From contig NW_024468249.1 in assembly GCF_002104995.1 (NCBI RefSeq), forward strand, positions 2,108,001 through 2,172,000: 64,000 nucleotides of DNA, written 5' to 3'. The position numbers and the translations under genes are program-made. This DNA comes from Linderina pennispora (lineage: Eukaryota > Kickxellomycota > Kickxellomycetes > Kickxellales > Kickxellaceae). The first letter of the stretch is position 1; each line of letters opens with the position of its first letter. Below are positions 35,871-46,921 of this stretch, one piece after another. The notes under the pieces were generated by a model. It saw nothing but the letters and a program-made list of their open reading frames with translations, searched no databases and was not told where the DNA came from.

Positions 35871-37532
35871 TTACTCGTTGAGTGGAACAATCTGGCCACA
35901 GACGACAGCACGCTGCAACGGTATTCCGGTCAGAGACCAGTGACTGGATGTCGTTGCCAGTCGGCAGCATCGACGGACCAGTATCAGAGGATCCCGCCGG
36001 CCTGTGCCTGTGATGTTGAGATACCTGAGTGCCGGAGCATTCGCGCGCAGCGACCCAATGTCAAACACCGGCGCCTTAATGCGGACCAGCTTGGCGAACC
36101 GTCCACGCAGTTGCGGCACCTGCGATGCATCCATTGCGGTGGGTGCTGGGTGGTGGTTGTCGCACGGCTCCATTCTACCAATCGCCAGTTCCTCGAGTGC
36201 CGGCATGTTGCGTGCCGATATGCACAGCCGTGTGTTCTCACGCGGCGCCATTGTGTACTGGTGGATGTGGAGCGACCGCAGGGCTGTCCAGCACATGCTG
36301 CTGTGAACTGTCATTGAATTGCCGCTGCTGGTGGTGCTGGTGGTGCTGGCGGCGTTGGTGTTGCGCCGCAGAACCATGATGGACGAGCCGTACTCGACCG
36401 ATACCTGGTGTCGTTCGTCAACGCGGCCAACCCGCAGCATGCTCATGATCTTGTAGTCGCTCTCGAGGAGATGCAGCGTGGTCAGGGTTGCAGCGTGGTT
36501 GACAGCAAACGACAGAACCGGGGGTGCGCGCAGTGCCTCGCCTGTTACTGCCAGCGTGTCCAACGACGAGCACGGCTCGAGACGGTCGCCATCGGCATCG
36601 CTGGGCGTGCTGGTCACAGCTGCCTCTGCGTCGTCAGCATCGCCAAATGCAGGCGGCACCACGGTCGACGTCGACGACCTCCACGACGACGCCGAGCTGC
36701 GACGCAGCGTGCTGACCGATCCACCGCTGTTTGCCCACACGCTGGCCGAGATCTCCAGCGACCTGAGGTGCAGGCTGGATCCGAGGATATCGGCCAGCGC
36801 CGTGGCCGGCACATACCCGCCGATCCGCATGGTGGCCAGCTCCGGCATCGTGCGCTGGATGTGTGCAGCCAGGCCGTGGTACGAGATCAGCGGCATGAAC
36901 GACATGTCGAGGTGCTCGACGCGTGGCCACACCTGGGTGCCAAAGATCGCGTCGAGCCGGTCAATGTGGGTGCGGTCTGGCTGGCGCGCCGAGTCGAGGC
37001 TGACGCCGACGAACTCGAGCTGCTTGCCGGAATGGGCAGCCTGAGTCAGCCATGAGACCGGCGCCGCCATCGCGCCCCATGGCACTGCCAGCCGACGCGC
37101 ACACCCGCCGGCAAAAGCGTGGATGGTCTGGGCGTCGGGGCTGGCGGACCCGGTGAGCTCGACCGAGCGCCAGGCCCGGTGCAGCAGCACCTGGCGCCAG
37201 TTGCGGCTGACCTGTGCCAGCATCCGCAGAATCCGCTGTGCGTCGGCAGTGAGCGCCAGCGCGCGGTGTGTCTGATTGGCGGCTGAGCAGAGGCGCTGCA
37301 CCGACGCATGCGGCGACAATGGCGATGGTGATGTAGCCGTGGCATGTGCTGCACCCACATCGATTGCTATCAAGGCATCTGCGATGGCATCGATAACGTC
37401 GGATGGCAGGCTGATAGCCGCGGCGGCGCCTGTGGGCTGTGTGTCCTGGGCCGCCGGGCACCGCACGGCATCGCGTGCGGCGGGTGTTCCTACGTATGCC
37501 TGCGGCAGAGATAGAGTTTGGGCGAGGGCCAT
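35871..37532 (-). CDS. F-box-type, LRR-like protein, right copy
   Basis: The inverted duplicate of the gene at 26927-28603, with 553 residues. It keeps the F-box-like core (ISLPSDVIDAIADALI; VSRNWRQVLLHRAWRSVEL) and the leucine-rich units, with scattered substitutions mainly in the first 30 residues. Near the C-terminus, a 10-bp loss in the GGCACA repeat and a 1-bp gain about 70 bp later put roughly 20 codons into another frame before the original frame resumes (GIPLQRAVVCGQIVPL). Its last residues differ from the left copy (LNE rather than LS), because the duplication ends there. Intact frame overall, so both copies may be expressed. Confidence 0.8.
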   Translation of the reverse strand: MALAQTLSLPQAYVGTPAARDAVRCPAAQDTQPTGAAAAISLPSDVIDAIADALIAIDVGAAHATATSPSPLSPHASVQRLCSAANQTHRALALTADAQRILRMLAQVSRNWRQVLLHRAWRSVELTGSASPDAQTIHAFAGGCARRLAVPWGAMAAPVSWLTQAAHSGKQLEFVGVSLDSARQPDRTHIDRLDAIFGTQVWPRVEHLDMSFMPLISYHGLAAHIQRTMPELATMRIGGYVPATALADILGSSLHLRSLEISASVWANSGGSVSTLRRSSASSWRSSTSTVVPPAFGDADDAEAAVTSTPSDADGDRLEPCSSLDTLAVTGEALRAPPVLSFAVNHAATLTTLHLLESDYKIMSMLRVGRVDERHQVSVEYGSSIMVLRRNTNAASTTSTTSSGNSMTVHSSMCWTALRSLHIHQYTMAPRENTRLCISARNMPALEELAIGRMEPCDNHHPAPTAMDASQVPQLRGRFAKLVRIKAPVFDIGSLRANAPALRYLNITGTGRRDPLILVRRCCRLATTSSHWSLTGIPLQRAVVCGQIVPLNE

Positions 37533-39308
37533 TGTCTGGGAAAGCGGGCTGGCAGTGCAGGACAAGAAGGAGGTGGTTTGCTTGGAGAGAGGAGGGGTGG
37601 GGGAAGCGGGGCTCGGGATTACTACGAGTTCATTCGAAGCGCACTGTCGATGAAATGTGTCTGGGAGGCGATCGAGTAGTTGTGTGGACCGAGCGAGGGC
37701 TTGCTGGTGGTGTTGCTGGTGGTGTTGCTAGTGTTTCTGCTGGTGTTGCTAGTGTTTCTGCTGCTGCTGCTGCTGCTGCTGTCACTATATGGCTGCTGTG
37801 CCCAGTGTGCCAGAGTGGAAACAAGATACGGCTTCCCGCACAGACGAGGTAGGCGAACCCAAAGTCGGACGATTGACCCAGGCTACGGCGGAGCGGCGCG
37901 GGAGATTGTCAAAGCGGCGGAGCCCAGTGTGTGGTTGCTGGAAAAAAACTTCGGGAGGCAGGTGTCAAGGCGCACGAAGCTGAGACAGAATGGCAATGGC
38001 AGAGGTGAGAGACTGGAAGGTGGTGGATGAGGCGGCGAGTCTGGGCAGTGGTTAATCGGGCATTGGACACAGGCAAAAAAACACGGCGCTGATGCAGCGG
38101 TATTTATACGCAGCGGCAGCCAGCGGCGGCAGTGGCAGCGGCAGCAGCGGTGTAGACGTGGAGAGGTGGAGGAGGCGGCTGTTTGGCGCTAAGCAAGTGG
38201 AAGATTCAGGAACACCACCATTCTGCACTAGCCCCTTTTGCCGTTGCTGACTGGTGCCTCTCCCTAGGTACCCGAGTGCAGAACAACGCTGCTTCCGAAT
38301 ACATGGCGCGGCAGCTGTCAGCTGGTCTTGGCCGGCACCGCACACGCCTGACATTTGTGGTGCCGAGCAGAATCAGGCTGCTGGCCTCTGCTGGCCTCTG
38401 CTGGCCTCTGCTGGCCTCTGCTGGCCTCTGCTGGCCTCTGCTGGCCCCTGCTGGCCTCTGCTGGCCTCTGCTGGCCTCTGCTGGCCCCTGCTGGCCCCTG
38501 CTGTCTGCTCCCGGCCGCTGAGGCATGCGCTCCTCTGAGTTGGCAGAGATCCGGATCCTCCCTTGCCTCCCATCATCCCATCGCATCCATGGCCTGCGTC
38601 GCTTTCTTCCTTCTGGACCCACCCTGGCGGCCTGGCTGCAGCCTGTCTGAGCAGCCCAGTGGAGGCAAGAGGTAAACATGACATCAGGCGACAGCAAACA
38701 AGACAGGAGCGCCAGCAGCGCAATGGTAGGCCAGGCGAAAGACGGGGGCGGCAGTGAGCAGACAGATGAAACAGCAGAGCCGAGTGCACCAGAGAGCGGC
38801 AGGAGCAGGCATCGATAGGCGGCTAGATCGCAGGCGCGATAAGAGACAGCAGCGCCGAGGATACCTGTTCAGGGACAGCGAGCATTCCAGGCACGGAGCA
38901 ATTTCGCTGCACGCGCTGCTGATATTTACACACACCCCATTCGCCAGATGCCCCTGCTGCTGCTGCTGCTGCTGCTGGCTTTCTCTTGCTGAAAGGTACC
39001 CCATCTGACCTCGCAGCAGACAGCGCGTGGCCCGGGTCGGCAGCACCGCTGAGCAGAAAACGTCGCAGAGCTCAGGTGGACCAGCAGTGGGCACGTGCAG
39101 ACTCGGCGCACGGGGCAGCTCGACAATCCACCGAGGAGCCCAAGGCGTGCGTATATTGGCAGCAGACAACCAGCGCCAGACAGAGGCGCGAGAGGCATAC
39201 TACCGCACTGGCTCTGCCAGTCACACCGCAAACATAATTCCTGACTCTGGCGTCTAGCTCCGTGCACCCATTGTGGTGAGACTTCATATCTCTAAATCAG
39301 CCTGCCAC
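35877..39308 (-). repeat. Right arm of the inverted duplication
   Basis: Reverse complement of 25219-28600. It is about 50 bp longer, mostly because of an expanded 10-bp minisatellite (38381-38500). The CAG/CTG run is shorter (eight units at 37758-37781 against ten in the left arm). The outer edge is about 150 bp before the TAD2 ATG, and the inner edge about 90 bp after the ATG12 stop. Confidence 0.93.
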
Positions 39309-39458
39309 AGTTCACAGTCACTTGCCCCTAGTGTGACTGGCCTCCCCATATTTCTTTGGGCTCCGTTTGCTCTCTACACGGGGTCCAGCCCAACCAGGGC
39401 CATCCTTAATATCCTGGTAGCATTTATTCATTTGTCTTACTTTTGCGCTCTCCTCAGA
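37533..39458. other. Upstream region of the right F-box copy and TAD2
   Basis: Up to 39308 this is the duplicated non-coding upstream region of the F-box gene, with TATTTATA at 38101-38108 (the minus-strand TATA-like motif). 39309-39458 is unique sequence before TAD2. The long frames on both strands here mirror those in the left arm and come from repeats; I support none. Confidence 0.6.
38381..38500. repeat. 10-bp minisatellite, 12 units
   Basis: Twelve tandem copies of CTGGCCTCTG, three of them with the variant CTGGCCCCTG. The corresponding place in the left arm (about 26030-26100) has only a few irregular units with CCAGCAG variants, so the array expanded, or was lost, after the duplication. 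Confidence 0.95.
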
Positions 39459-40016
39459 ATGTCTGGACTCGATGACATGGCAACCCGCGAACAGCGGCTT
39501 AAATTTATGGCCGAGGCTCTGGATATGGCTGAAGAAGCACTACAGACCTCGGAGGTTCCCGTCGGCTGTGTGTTTGTGCATAGCGGCAAGGTGGTTGGGC
39601 GGGGCAGGAACGAGACCAACGAGACCAAGAACGGCACACGTCACGCCGAGATTGTGGCCATCGACCGTATGCTGGCCTCGGGATTCCAGCTCGAAGATTT
39701 CCAACAAACCGACCTATACGTGACCGTTGAGCCCTGCATAATGTGCGCGTCTGCGCTGCGCCAGATAAAGATACGGTCAGTTGTGTATGGCTGCGGCAAC
39801 GACCGGTTTGGTGGCTGCGACTCTGTGCTCAATGTCAACACAGATGAGGGACTGGACGGCACACCCTACCCAGCCGAGGGCGGGTTTTACAAGGACGAGG
39901 CGATTCTGATGCTGCGGAAATTCTATGTCCGCGAAAACACAAATGCTCCGCAGCCGCGCAAGAAGGCAAACCGGGTGCTCAAGACCGGCGACCTGGATAT
40001 CGAGTCGTCCAGCTGA
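39459..40016 (+). CDS. TAD2: tRNA-specific adenosine-34 deaminase catalytic subunit (Tad2/ADAT2)
   Basis: A 185-residue zinc-dependent deaminase that converts the wobble adenosine of several tRNAs to inosine, acting with Tad3. The cytidine-deaminase fold is clear: substrate-side EVPVGCVFVHSGKVVGRGRNETN (residues 32-54), the HAE catalytic motif (62-64, with the proton-shuttling Glu) and PCIMC zinc ligands (92-96), followed by VYGCGNDRFGGC. The C-terminus has a short basic tail. The ATG at 39459 is the first in frame that leaves the family N-terminus. Intact. Confidence 0.95.
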   Translation: MSGLDDMATREQRLKFMAEALDMAEEALQTSEVPVGCVFVHSGKVVGRGRNETNETKNGTRHAEIVAIDRMLASGFQLEDFQQTDLYVTVEPCIMCASALRQIKIRSVVYGCGNDRFGGCDSVLNVNTDEGLDGTPYPAEGGFYKDEAILMLRKFYVRENTNAPQPRKKANRVLKTGDLDIESSS

Positions 40017-40169
40017 TGTAGCCAATGTTTTGGATATTATGTTTGTTCGATTACATGTCAGAAATTGGTGTTTGAGCAGACGAAATAAAAAATGGAACTG
40101 ACGGAAATAGAGTAGAAAATTAAAAATACTGTGGTCAAGCTCACGAATAATGAAATGCAAGCACTGCTA

Positions 40170-41563
40170 CTAGCACGATTGCCGGCGGTCCGAGTGTGGT
40201 TCTTCATTAATGTCGACGCCGCTGTCAGTGCTGTGCTCAGCGTTGTCTCTGGTGTCATCCTCGTTGTCGCTGCCTTCATCGTCCGAGCGATTGTCGTCAA
40301 CATTCTCGCCTTTGATCAGCACACGGTTGAGGACACGCAGGAGCAGGTAGAACCAGTACAGCAAAACAACCTGCAGCACGCACAGGAAGACCCACAGGAC
40401 GCTAACGATAGGGTACGAGGCATACGAGTTCGGGTAGTGGGGGAAGCGCCTCTCCTCAGGAATCAGCTTGGTGCCCTGGGTCCAGATCGAGATCATCATT
40501 TTCAGGCAGACAACGTGCTTGGTGGCGACCCATGACAGGCTGAAGATGCCAAACAGGGCGTTCGGAATCACCTCATGCTCGAGGTAGCGGAACATCTTGG
40601 CTGACGTCAGGAAGATGTCGGGCAAGTCCATGATCAGCATAAATGCGTGGCCAAAGCGGGTGAAATGGAACGTGTACGAGAGCAGAACAAGGACAATGGT
40701 CGCCACGTGGTGTGTCAGCATCTCGACGTGGTCCTTGCGACGCTCCTCGACGTGAATAGTGTAGACGTTCGACAGCCAGAACGCCGCCTGCACCAGATAG
40801 AACCACTTGAGGCCATACGGCATCATAATGTGGTCGTCGGGATAGTTCGCGTACAGATTCGCTGTGTTCATATAGTAGGGCGACTCCATCCACACCTTGA
40901 ACCCGATGGTCCACGTAACGCAAATATACGAAAACGTCCATCCCATCTCGCCGAACCTGCGCTGCTTGCGCTCATTGGTAATGCCCAAGAACCGGGGGAT
41001 CGCTGGTAGGATGTGGATGGAGCAAGGACTGACCGAATGGCAATCAGCTGCACGATCCAATAGAACACGAATTTGAAGTCGTGCACGCCACGGACGTACT
41101 TTTCGCTCCCGACACCGACATCATCCGCGCCCTTAGCTTTGTGGTTCATTGAAATCCACAGCAGCGGCCACTCGTACCCAAGCCAGTAGAAGCCATGAAC
41201 GATGGCTAGCAGCGTTACCGATACATGCAGCTCGTTGTTGGCCAGCCAGATAATGAAGCGGTTACGCGTATTCAGCACCACGTTCTTTTTTGTCGACGTG
41301 AGGCGCTGAATTGGCCGGCCGTCGACGTCGACGTCGACATCAACATTGGCATTGGCATTGGTATCTGCGCCAGCCTTGAGGGACGCGCGTCGCCTACGCA
41401 GACGCTTCTGTTTTGTGACTGCGTCTGATGGCCGCGGTTTCGCCTTTACGGGCATTTCGCCGAGCTCCGATGCCGGGTCTGTTACTAGGTGTCCGCCTCG
41501 CCGGCCGTGCTCGGTTCCTGCCACTGCGACAACTGTTGGAATACGCTTCTCAAGTGGCGGCAT
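40170..41563 (-). CDS. LAG1: Ceramide synthase (Lag1/Lac1 type; one frameshift)
   Basis: An ER membrane enzyme that N-acylates sphingoid bases to make (dihydro)ceramide. The N-terminal about 90 residues are basic and disordered, with a VDVDVDVDG run from a GTCGAC repeat. The TLC domain follows: WVRG-like RGVHDFKFVFYWIVQL, the catalytic His pair in MLTHHVATIVLVLLSYTFHF (about 40704-40712), MDLPDIFLTSAKMFRYL, and later membrane helices. The C-terminus is strongly acidic (DDEGSDNEDD), typical of fungal Lag1. A one-base loss near 41018-41024 separates the first 180 codons from the rest. Joined length would be about 460 residues, normal for the family. Confidence 0.9.
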
Positions 41564-42953
41564 AGTGCTATTAGAATACAGGTGCTCCGCTGGGCTGGTA
41601 AGGAGGCTGGGGCTGGTAATAATGGAAAAGGATTGTAGACAGACAGACAGAGAGGCAAAAGTTTTCTTTTCTTCTCTCCTTTATGCGCCGCAATAGTGTG
41701 AGGCGGGTTGGACGTTGGGGGACGAAGGCTAGAAGCGATCGGCGCCAAGGCAAAAACCGTGTACCCTCGCAGAAATACTGGTAGGTTCGAAACTATGCGT
41801 GGACAAGAGTGTCCGGAGCAAAAGGGATTTCTGATCTTGGGCAGCAAGGGGGAGGAAATCACAACAAGAGCACGAGTAGTTTACAACGTGGGCTTAGGAA
41901 TCGACGAAAGGGAGCATTGAAGAGGGTAGGGGAAACCGCACTGTGGCGATTTTATACCTCCGTCGGACTCTTGCGCGAGCGGCGGTCTACGACCCAAGAG
42001 TGACTCGATGACGATCATACCGCTCGCGGCGGGCGGACTTTGTGTCAATAGGCGCACACTCGTGATAGTAATCGCCGGCGTTAGAAGAATGGCTCCCTTT
42101 GCGACACTCTCTGGACCGCGTGTTTGTGCAGGATGCCGGCTATGGTTGGCTCCTGCGCTAGTTCGGCGGCAAGGCTCCAGTGGGCTTTGTATTCATGTTT
42201 ACGCCGCCGCAGTTCATGCGCTTTGCCAACATGGGATCGGTGCAGAGCAAATTGCGGATATGTAGCTGGCGGTGCACCCAATGGCCGTGGCCAGCCATGT
42301 ATCGCCTTGCTCTGAGACATCCGCCTGGGTCCCGACAGCAAAAGGCGATCATGGACATGCCTTTGCTTGCCCATCGAGTGCTCCAGACACCCGCCGCAGC
42401 CTGCAAGACAGCCTCTCGCACGCACAACCTCATCGCTTGCACGGTAAAAACAAACAGCCAGCGGTCGTTGATCCGGATTGTCCCAATTCGGTAAAAAGCC
42501 CATGCCCTGAGAGCGACGTTACCCGAGATCCGAAATTTTTGCGGTCACACTTAGCGTTTGGGGAGGGGCTCTGCACAGTGCCGCGTCTGGCGATGCCGCA
42601 AGGTAGAATTTGTGTGCTGGACCAAGCTGGCAGCGGGTGCGAACGTCACATCCCACCACTATGCGCCCACCAGACACTGCTGGATCTCCCAATGCCTATG
42701 AACCAGAGTCAGAGGATAATAGCGAGCGCCAAGACCCCAGCTGCATTCTGGATTCCCAGTTTGGCACAGCCGACACGGTCCAGCAGTTCTAGAACCGATT
42801 CTTGGCTACAATTCGTTGTTTCGAGTTTGGTTGTGGAAAATTCCAACAATTCATTGCCAAAAAGCGCTACAAAGTTGCGGACTTCGGCATGGTAGCAGCT
42901 AGACGCCAGGCTCGTAGTACGTGCGGACGGATCAGTGGTAGCCGCACATGTCG
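41564..42953. other. Intergenic, no supported gene
   Basis: This 1.4-kb region lies between the start of ceramide synthase (minus) and the end of the Ufo1-like gene (minus). Frames up to 207 codons (42272-42895) overlap on both strands and show no domain, signal peptide or composition that supports them. Confidence 0.5.
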
Positions 42954-45542
42954 CTAATTCCGCTGCATGCCGCCCGACGGCTCTGCAGCCGCATGTGCTG
43001 GCACCTCGGATGCAGACCGCGACAGAAACAGCGCGTACTCGAGCTGCTCTTCCTCGGTCATGTCCTCGAATACAAAGTTGTCGACCGGGCCATTGTCCGG
43101 CCTACTGCCCTCTGGTTGTTTGCTTGCAATGTGACTGGGCTCAGCCTTGCTCTCCTGCGAGCTAAGCCACAGAGCATATTCCAGCTGCTCGTCCTGGTTC
43201 AGACCTAGCTCCTCGGACGGGCCAGCAAACTCGCGATCAATGTACTGCCGGCGATCGTACTCGGATATCCGCCGCTCTCGCTCAAGCTCCGCCTCCAAGC
43301 GCAGCTCCTCAAGGCTCTCCTCCACCTCCTGCTCCATCTCCTCCATGTTGAGGGCTGAGGCAGTGCGCCGAGCCGAGCCCGACTGGCCTGTGCCTTGGCG
43401 CAGTGCTGTGTGAGCCGGCGCCCTGGCCCACAAAGGCAGTCTGCAGGCGTGTACCGTTAGCCAGGACCACCCAGCCGTAGCCACTGGCCACGTCTGACAC
43501 CAGGGTCGGGAACGCATGCACCACGTTGGGCAGGAACTGCGAGCGACGGAAAAACTCTTGTATGTCTGCGTTGTTATCCGCACGCGTCCGGTCCAGTGTA
43601 TCCACTGTGCGGTTGCGTAGCTGGAATCCCCACTGCTCGGATGTCCGCGAGGCCAGCAGCTGCGCCAGGAATATGTCGTTGCGAGTCTCGCTGTTCATCA
43701 CCGCTGGGTGGATCGACCAGAACCACGGGTCGAGACGCCGCGGCCCGCGATCAGCAACTGCTGCTGGGTGATCGTCCGCCTGGTTGTTGGTGCTCTCGCC
43801 GGCGTCTGTTCCGGCGGTCGCCTCGGCCACCGCCACGGCAGCGCATCGCCCGCAGAGGCTGTCCAGTAAGCGGGTCGATAATAAACACCTGGCCATTGCG
43901 TGCTGCCGACACAATCATGCATCCGTTGATGCTCAGTGCAGAAACAGCGAAGCGGTGCAGCCGCGGCCATGCCCTTATTGGTGTCGCAATCCCAGTTGCG
44001 TCCGAGTCGAACATCCACAAGCTGCCTGCCGCATCGCCAACCAGCAGCAACCGTGTCTCGACCTCGTTCGTCGACATTGCTGACGGCGGAGCCGCATGTG
44101 AGAGGTTTAGGCGCAGCACGGTGCTGCTCTCCTTGGTGACTGCCCGATCGCTGTTTGCAGCCAATTTGTTCAGCGCAACATCCGACTCAGATCTAGACGG
44201 TGCCCGCGAGATTCCAGGAACACGCCGGCTACCGTCTTCTGAATTCCACCTCACTGCGCTGACCGTGGCAAATCCGGATGGAAGATCCGGATGGTGGTGG
44301 TGCGGAGTGAATGTTGCCAGAACATCGCCCTCAATCGACATGCGCCAAACGCCCTTCTCGGTGGCAATGATCAAGGACTTTCTGTACGGGTCGCCAACTA
44401 GTTCGACAATGGAATGGGGCTCCGATCCTGTGGCTCCAGGGATAGGAAACACTGATATTGGCTTGGACCGCGCATTGCTGTACTCGCCAAGCGCTGGTGT
44501 AAGCCAGGGCACCTTCTCAAACGTCACCTGGAGGTGCGCTGGTATCCACGGACTCAGAGTAATCGTAGCCTGTTTCCATAGTCACGATTTTTGCTTCCTC
44601 GAAGTCCCAGACAAACACAGCTCCTGACGAGCTCGCAGCAACAACATAGTGCAGTCCTTCTGCCCAAGATACCTTTACAAGCGGTGTCCCAAATACTCCA
44701 CGCAAGACGCAGACAAGGTCACCGGTATCCTCGGACCAAACACGCACGTCACCGTCAGCACCAGCGCTGGCAACAACCCTGTCATCGCCAGCTATATCGT
44801 ATGCGGCTGGCCATTCGTGCTGGTGCTGTGTTAGCTGATCCAGCGGCCCAGCAGACCCAAGCACTGGCCCCACGTGTGACCCCCTAGAAATTGTTCGGCT
44901 CTGCAGCCTGCCAAACTTGTTGATATGGGTAACCGTCACCACGCCGTCATCGAACCCCCACACAATCCTGTCTATCCGTGTCGACAGAGAACTGGCGCGG
45001 CCCTGATCAATCCAGTGTCCAGGTTCGCTGACATGTGGCAGTGCAAACACGATGTCCTGTATGTCGTTATCGCGCGCAAATACCTTGCCTGTCATCGGCA
45101 TGCTCCTTATCGCTACCTTGCCCGCCATAGATACTGCCAGCGCCCACCCGTATTTCTCGCTCACAATCACCTTGTCGACCGAGCTCGCCCGCACGTTGTA
45201 TTCCAGCCGGGTCTGTCCATTTCCGCCGATCGATTGCCACTGCCTGATCAGCCTCTGCCGGTGCAGGTACTCGAATTGCCAGCTGCTGGCACTCCCGCGT
45301 CCGCTGGTCACTAGGCTCTGGGACGATCCTGCCTTGGCAGGCATGCGGTTGGGCATCAGCCGCTCAAAGGGCCGCTGTGTGAAGGTGCGTGCAAAGGCGC
45401 GTCGCCAACAGCTGTCATCAGTCACGATGCGGCGCCAGGTGCGGCACACCCGCCCAGCCTGCCGCAGCTCGCTAGGCTCCAGCAGCGACAGAATGTGAAT
45501 GAGCAGCTCCTCTGGCAAATTGTCAATCAAGTGTTCCGACAT
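42954..45542 (-). CDS. UFO1: F-box/WD40 protein with C-terminal UIMs, Ufo1-like (three frameshifts)
   Basis: A likely SCF substrate adaptor. Residues 6-50 are a standard F-box (LIDNLPEELLIHILSLLEPSELRQAGRVCRTWRRI). A long WD40-like propeller follows (for example SAGADGDVRVWSEDTGDLVCVL, SSGAVFVWDFEEAKIV and ARNGQVFIIDPLTGQPLRA). The last about 80 residues contain two ubiquitin-interacting motifs, DEQLEYALWLSSQ (around 43160-43200) and EEEQLEYALFLSRS (around 43014-43055). F-box plus WD40 plus UIM is the layout of yeast Ufo1, which adds turnover control to its own SCF complex. Extra bases near 44528-44537, 43835-43880 and 43411-43425 split the gene over four frames. The ATG at 45542 precedes the F-box. 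Confidence 0.82.
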
Positions 45543-46330
45543 TACTATAAAACAGCAAAACAAAAATTGTCTAGCGGAGACACAAAACGATGATTGCTTG
45601 CATTCTGGGCTGCCCCTGTTTTTTTCCTGCTGCGGCAGTCGACGTTGGGCACATCATTTGGCCGCAGTTGCCCTGAGCGGTACGCAAAATCCCACACTGG
45701 TGATCAGACACACCGATCCAGATTGCTCTTCAGGTCCGTTCAATGAAGGATTCTGGGATGCCGTTGCCATCAATGCCATTGCCGAGCGCTGAAAAGCACC
45801 AGCACTCCACATTGCGATGTATCAGTTGCCAAGTAATCGGGGCACAGCATGTCGCCCCTCGAGCGACCTTATAGCAAGAGAGAGCTCCGACAAAACTCGA
45901 CAGACGGCCCTCGTGCCTCCAGCCCTTGTCACCAACATTGCTCCTCTCCGCAATGTCGACGAATGGCCTCAATGGCTGCACGTTGTTTGCTGGAAGCAAA
46001 ACACAATTTTTCGAAAAATACGAAGGATACGTTTCGTCCAATCAATTGCTCACGCTAGAGCGGCCAGGAACTGGCTACAACACTTGCTAGAGTTCATGCC
46101 AGCGCCAATATGTAGCTGCAATTCCATGTACCAACTTGTCAACATAATCTGCTCAGCGTATCTGCCAATCTGCACAAGTGAGTTGCGCATCTCAAAACCA
46201 CTGATGGTAATCTGGCTGATGCATACTATAAATCCACACACATTTCAGATCTGCCGCCTGCCTTCTTCCTTGGCTCTTTTCAATTATTATTGCGCTTTTC
46301 ACTATTTAACAGTTTTTCTGCTTTGCAAAG
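45543..46330. promoter_or_regulatory. Divergent promoter region with a TATA box for the HIT gene
   Basis: No gene is seen in 788 bp. TATAAA at 46227-46232 lies about 100 bp before the HIT-protein ATG. Confidence 0.55.
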
Positions 46331-46784
46331 ATGGGCTGCGTTTTCTGCAACATCGTTGCCGGCTCCGAGCCTTGCCACACAGTACTAGAAGACTCCAAGC
46401 ACATTGCCTTTCTTTCTATTTCCCCAAACACCCCTGGCTTTACGGTGGTTATTCCCAAACAGCATGTCGATTCGGACGTCCTGGCGCTTGATGACAGCGT
46501 ATACACAGACCTAATGCTGTTTACAAAGAAAGGTGGACAAGGTTCTCCGTCGCGGATTAAAGGTCGACCGGTGCGCAGTCATCATCGAGGGTCTAATGAT
46601 TGACCACGCACATACCAAGCTGGTCCCGCTTCATGGCCTCAATGGCGAACGGTCGTATGTCAGCGAAGACATTGCATACTCGGAATTGTACAAGGGATAT
46701 GTCACATCAATGGAGGGTCCGCGACTGGGCGATGCAGAGTTGGCTGCAACGCTGTGCCAGATTCAAACGAACTGCGATCTCTAA
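46331..46784 (+). CDS. HIT-family nucleotide hydrolase/transferase (one frameshift)
   Basis: A small histidine-triad protein of about 150 residues once joined. The N-terminus has the zinc-type start MGCVFCNIVAGSEP, then KHIAFLSISPNTPGFTVVIPKQHVD. After an extra base near 46526-46533 the frame continues VDKVLRRGLKVDRCAVIIEGLMIDHAHTKLVPLHG. The triad motif reads HAHTKL, not the HxHxH of canonical HIT enzymes; HIT proteins with this variant are known, so activity is uncertain. Substrates of the family are nucleoside phosphoramidates and dinucleoside polyphosphates. The TATA box 100 bp upstream supports the start. Confidence 0.82.
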
Positions 46785-46921
46785 ATAAAGCACATGACCC
46801 ATCCCCACAACGCGAGTCGACGTTTGCCTCAACTAAATATTAGCTCGGAATTTTTTGTGCAGGTTAGATTACAGATACACTTCCCTTTCTGCACTCTTCA
46901 GCTGCCACCCTACTGCCTATC

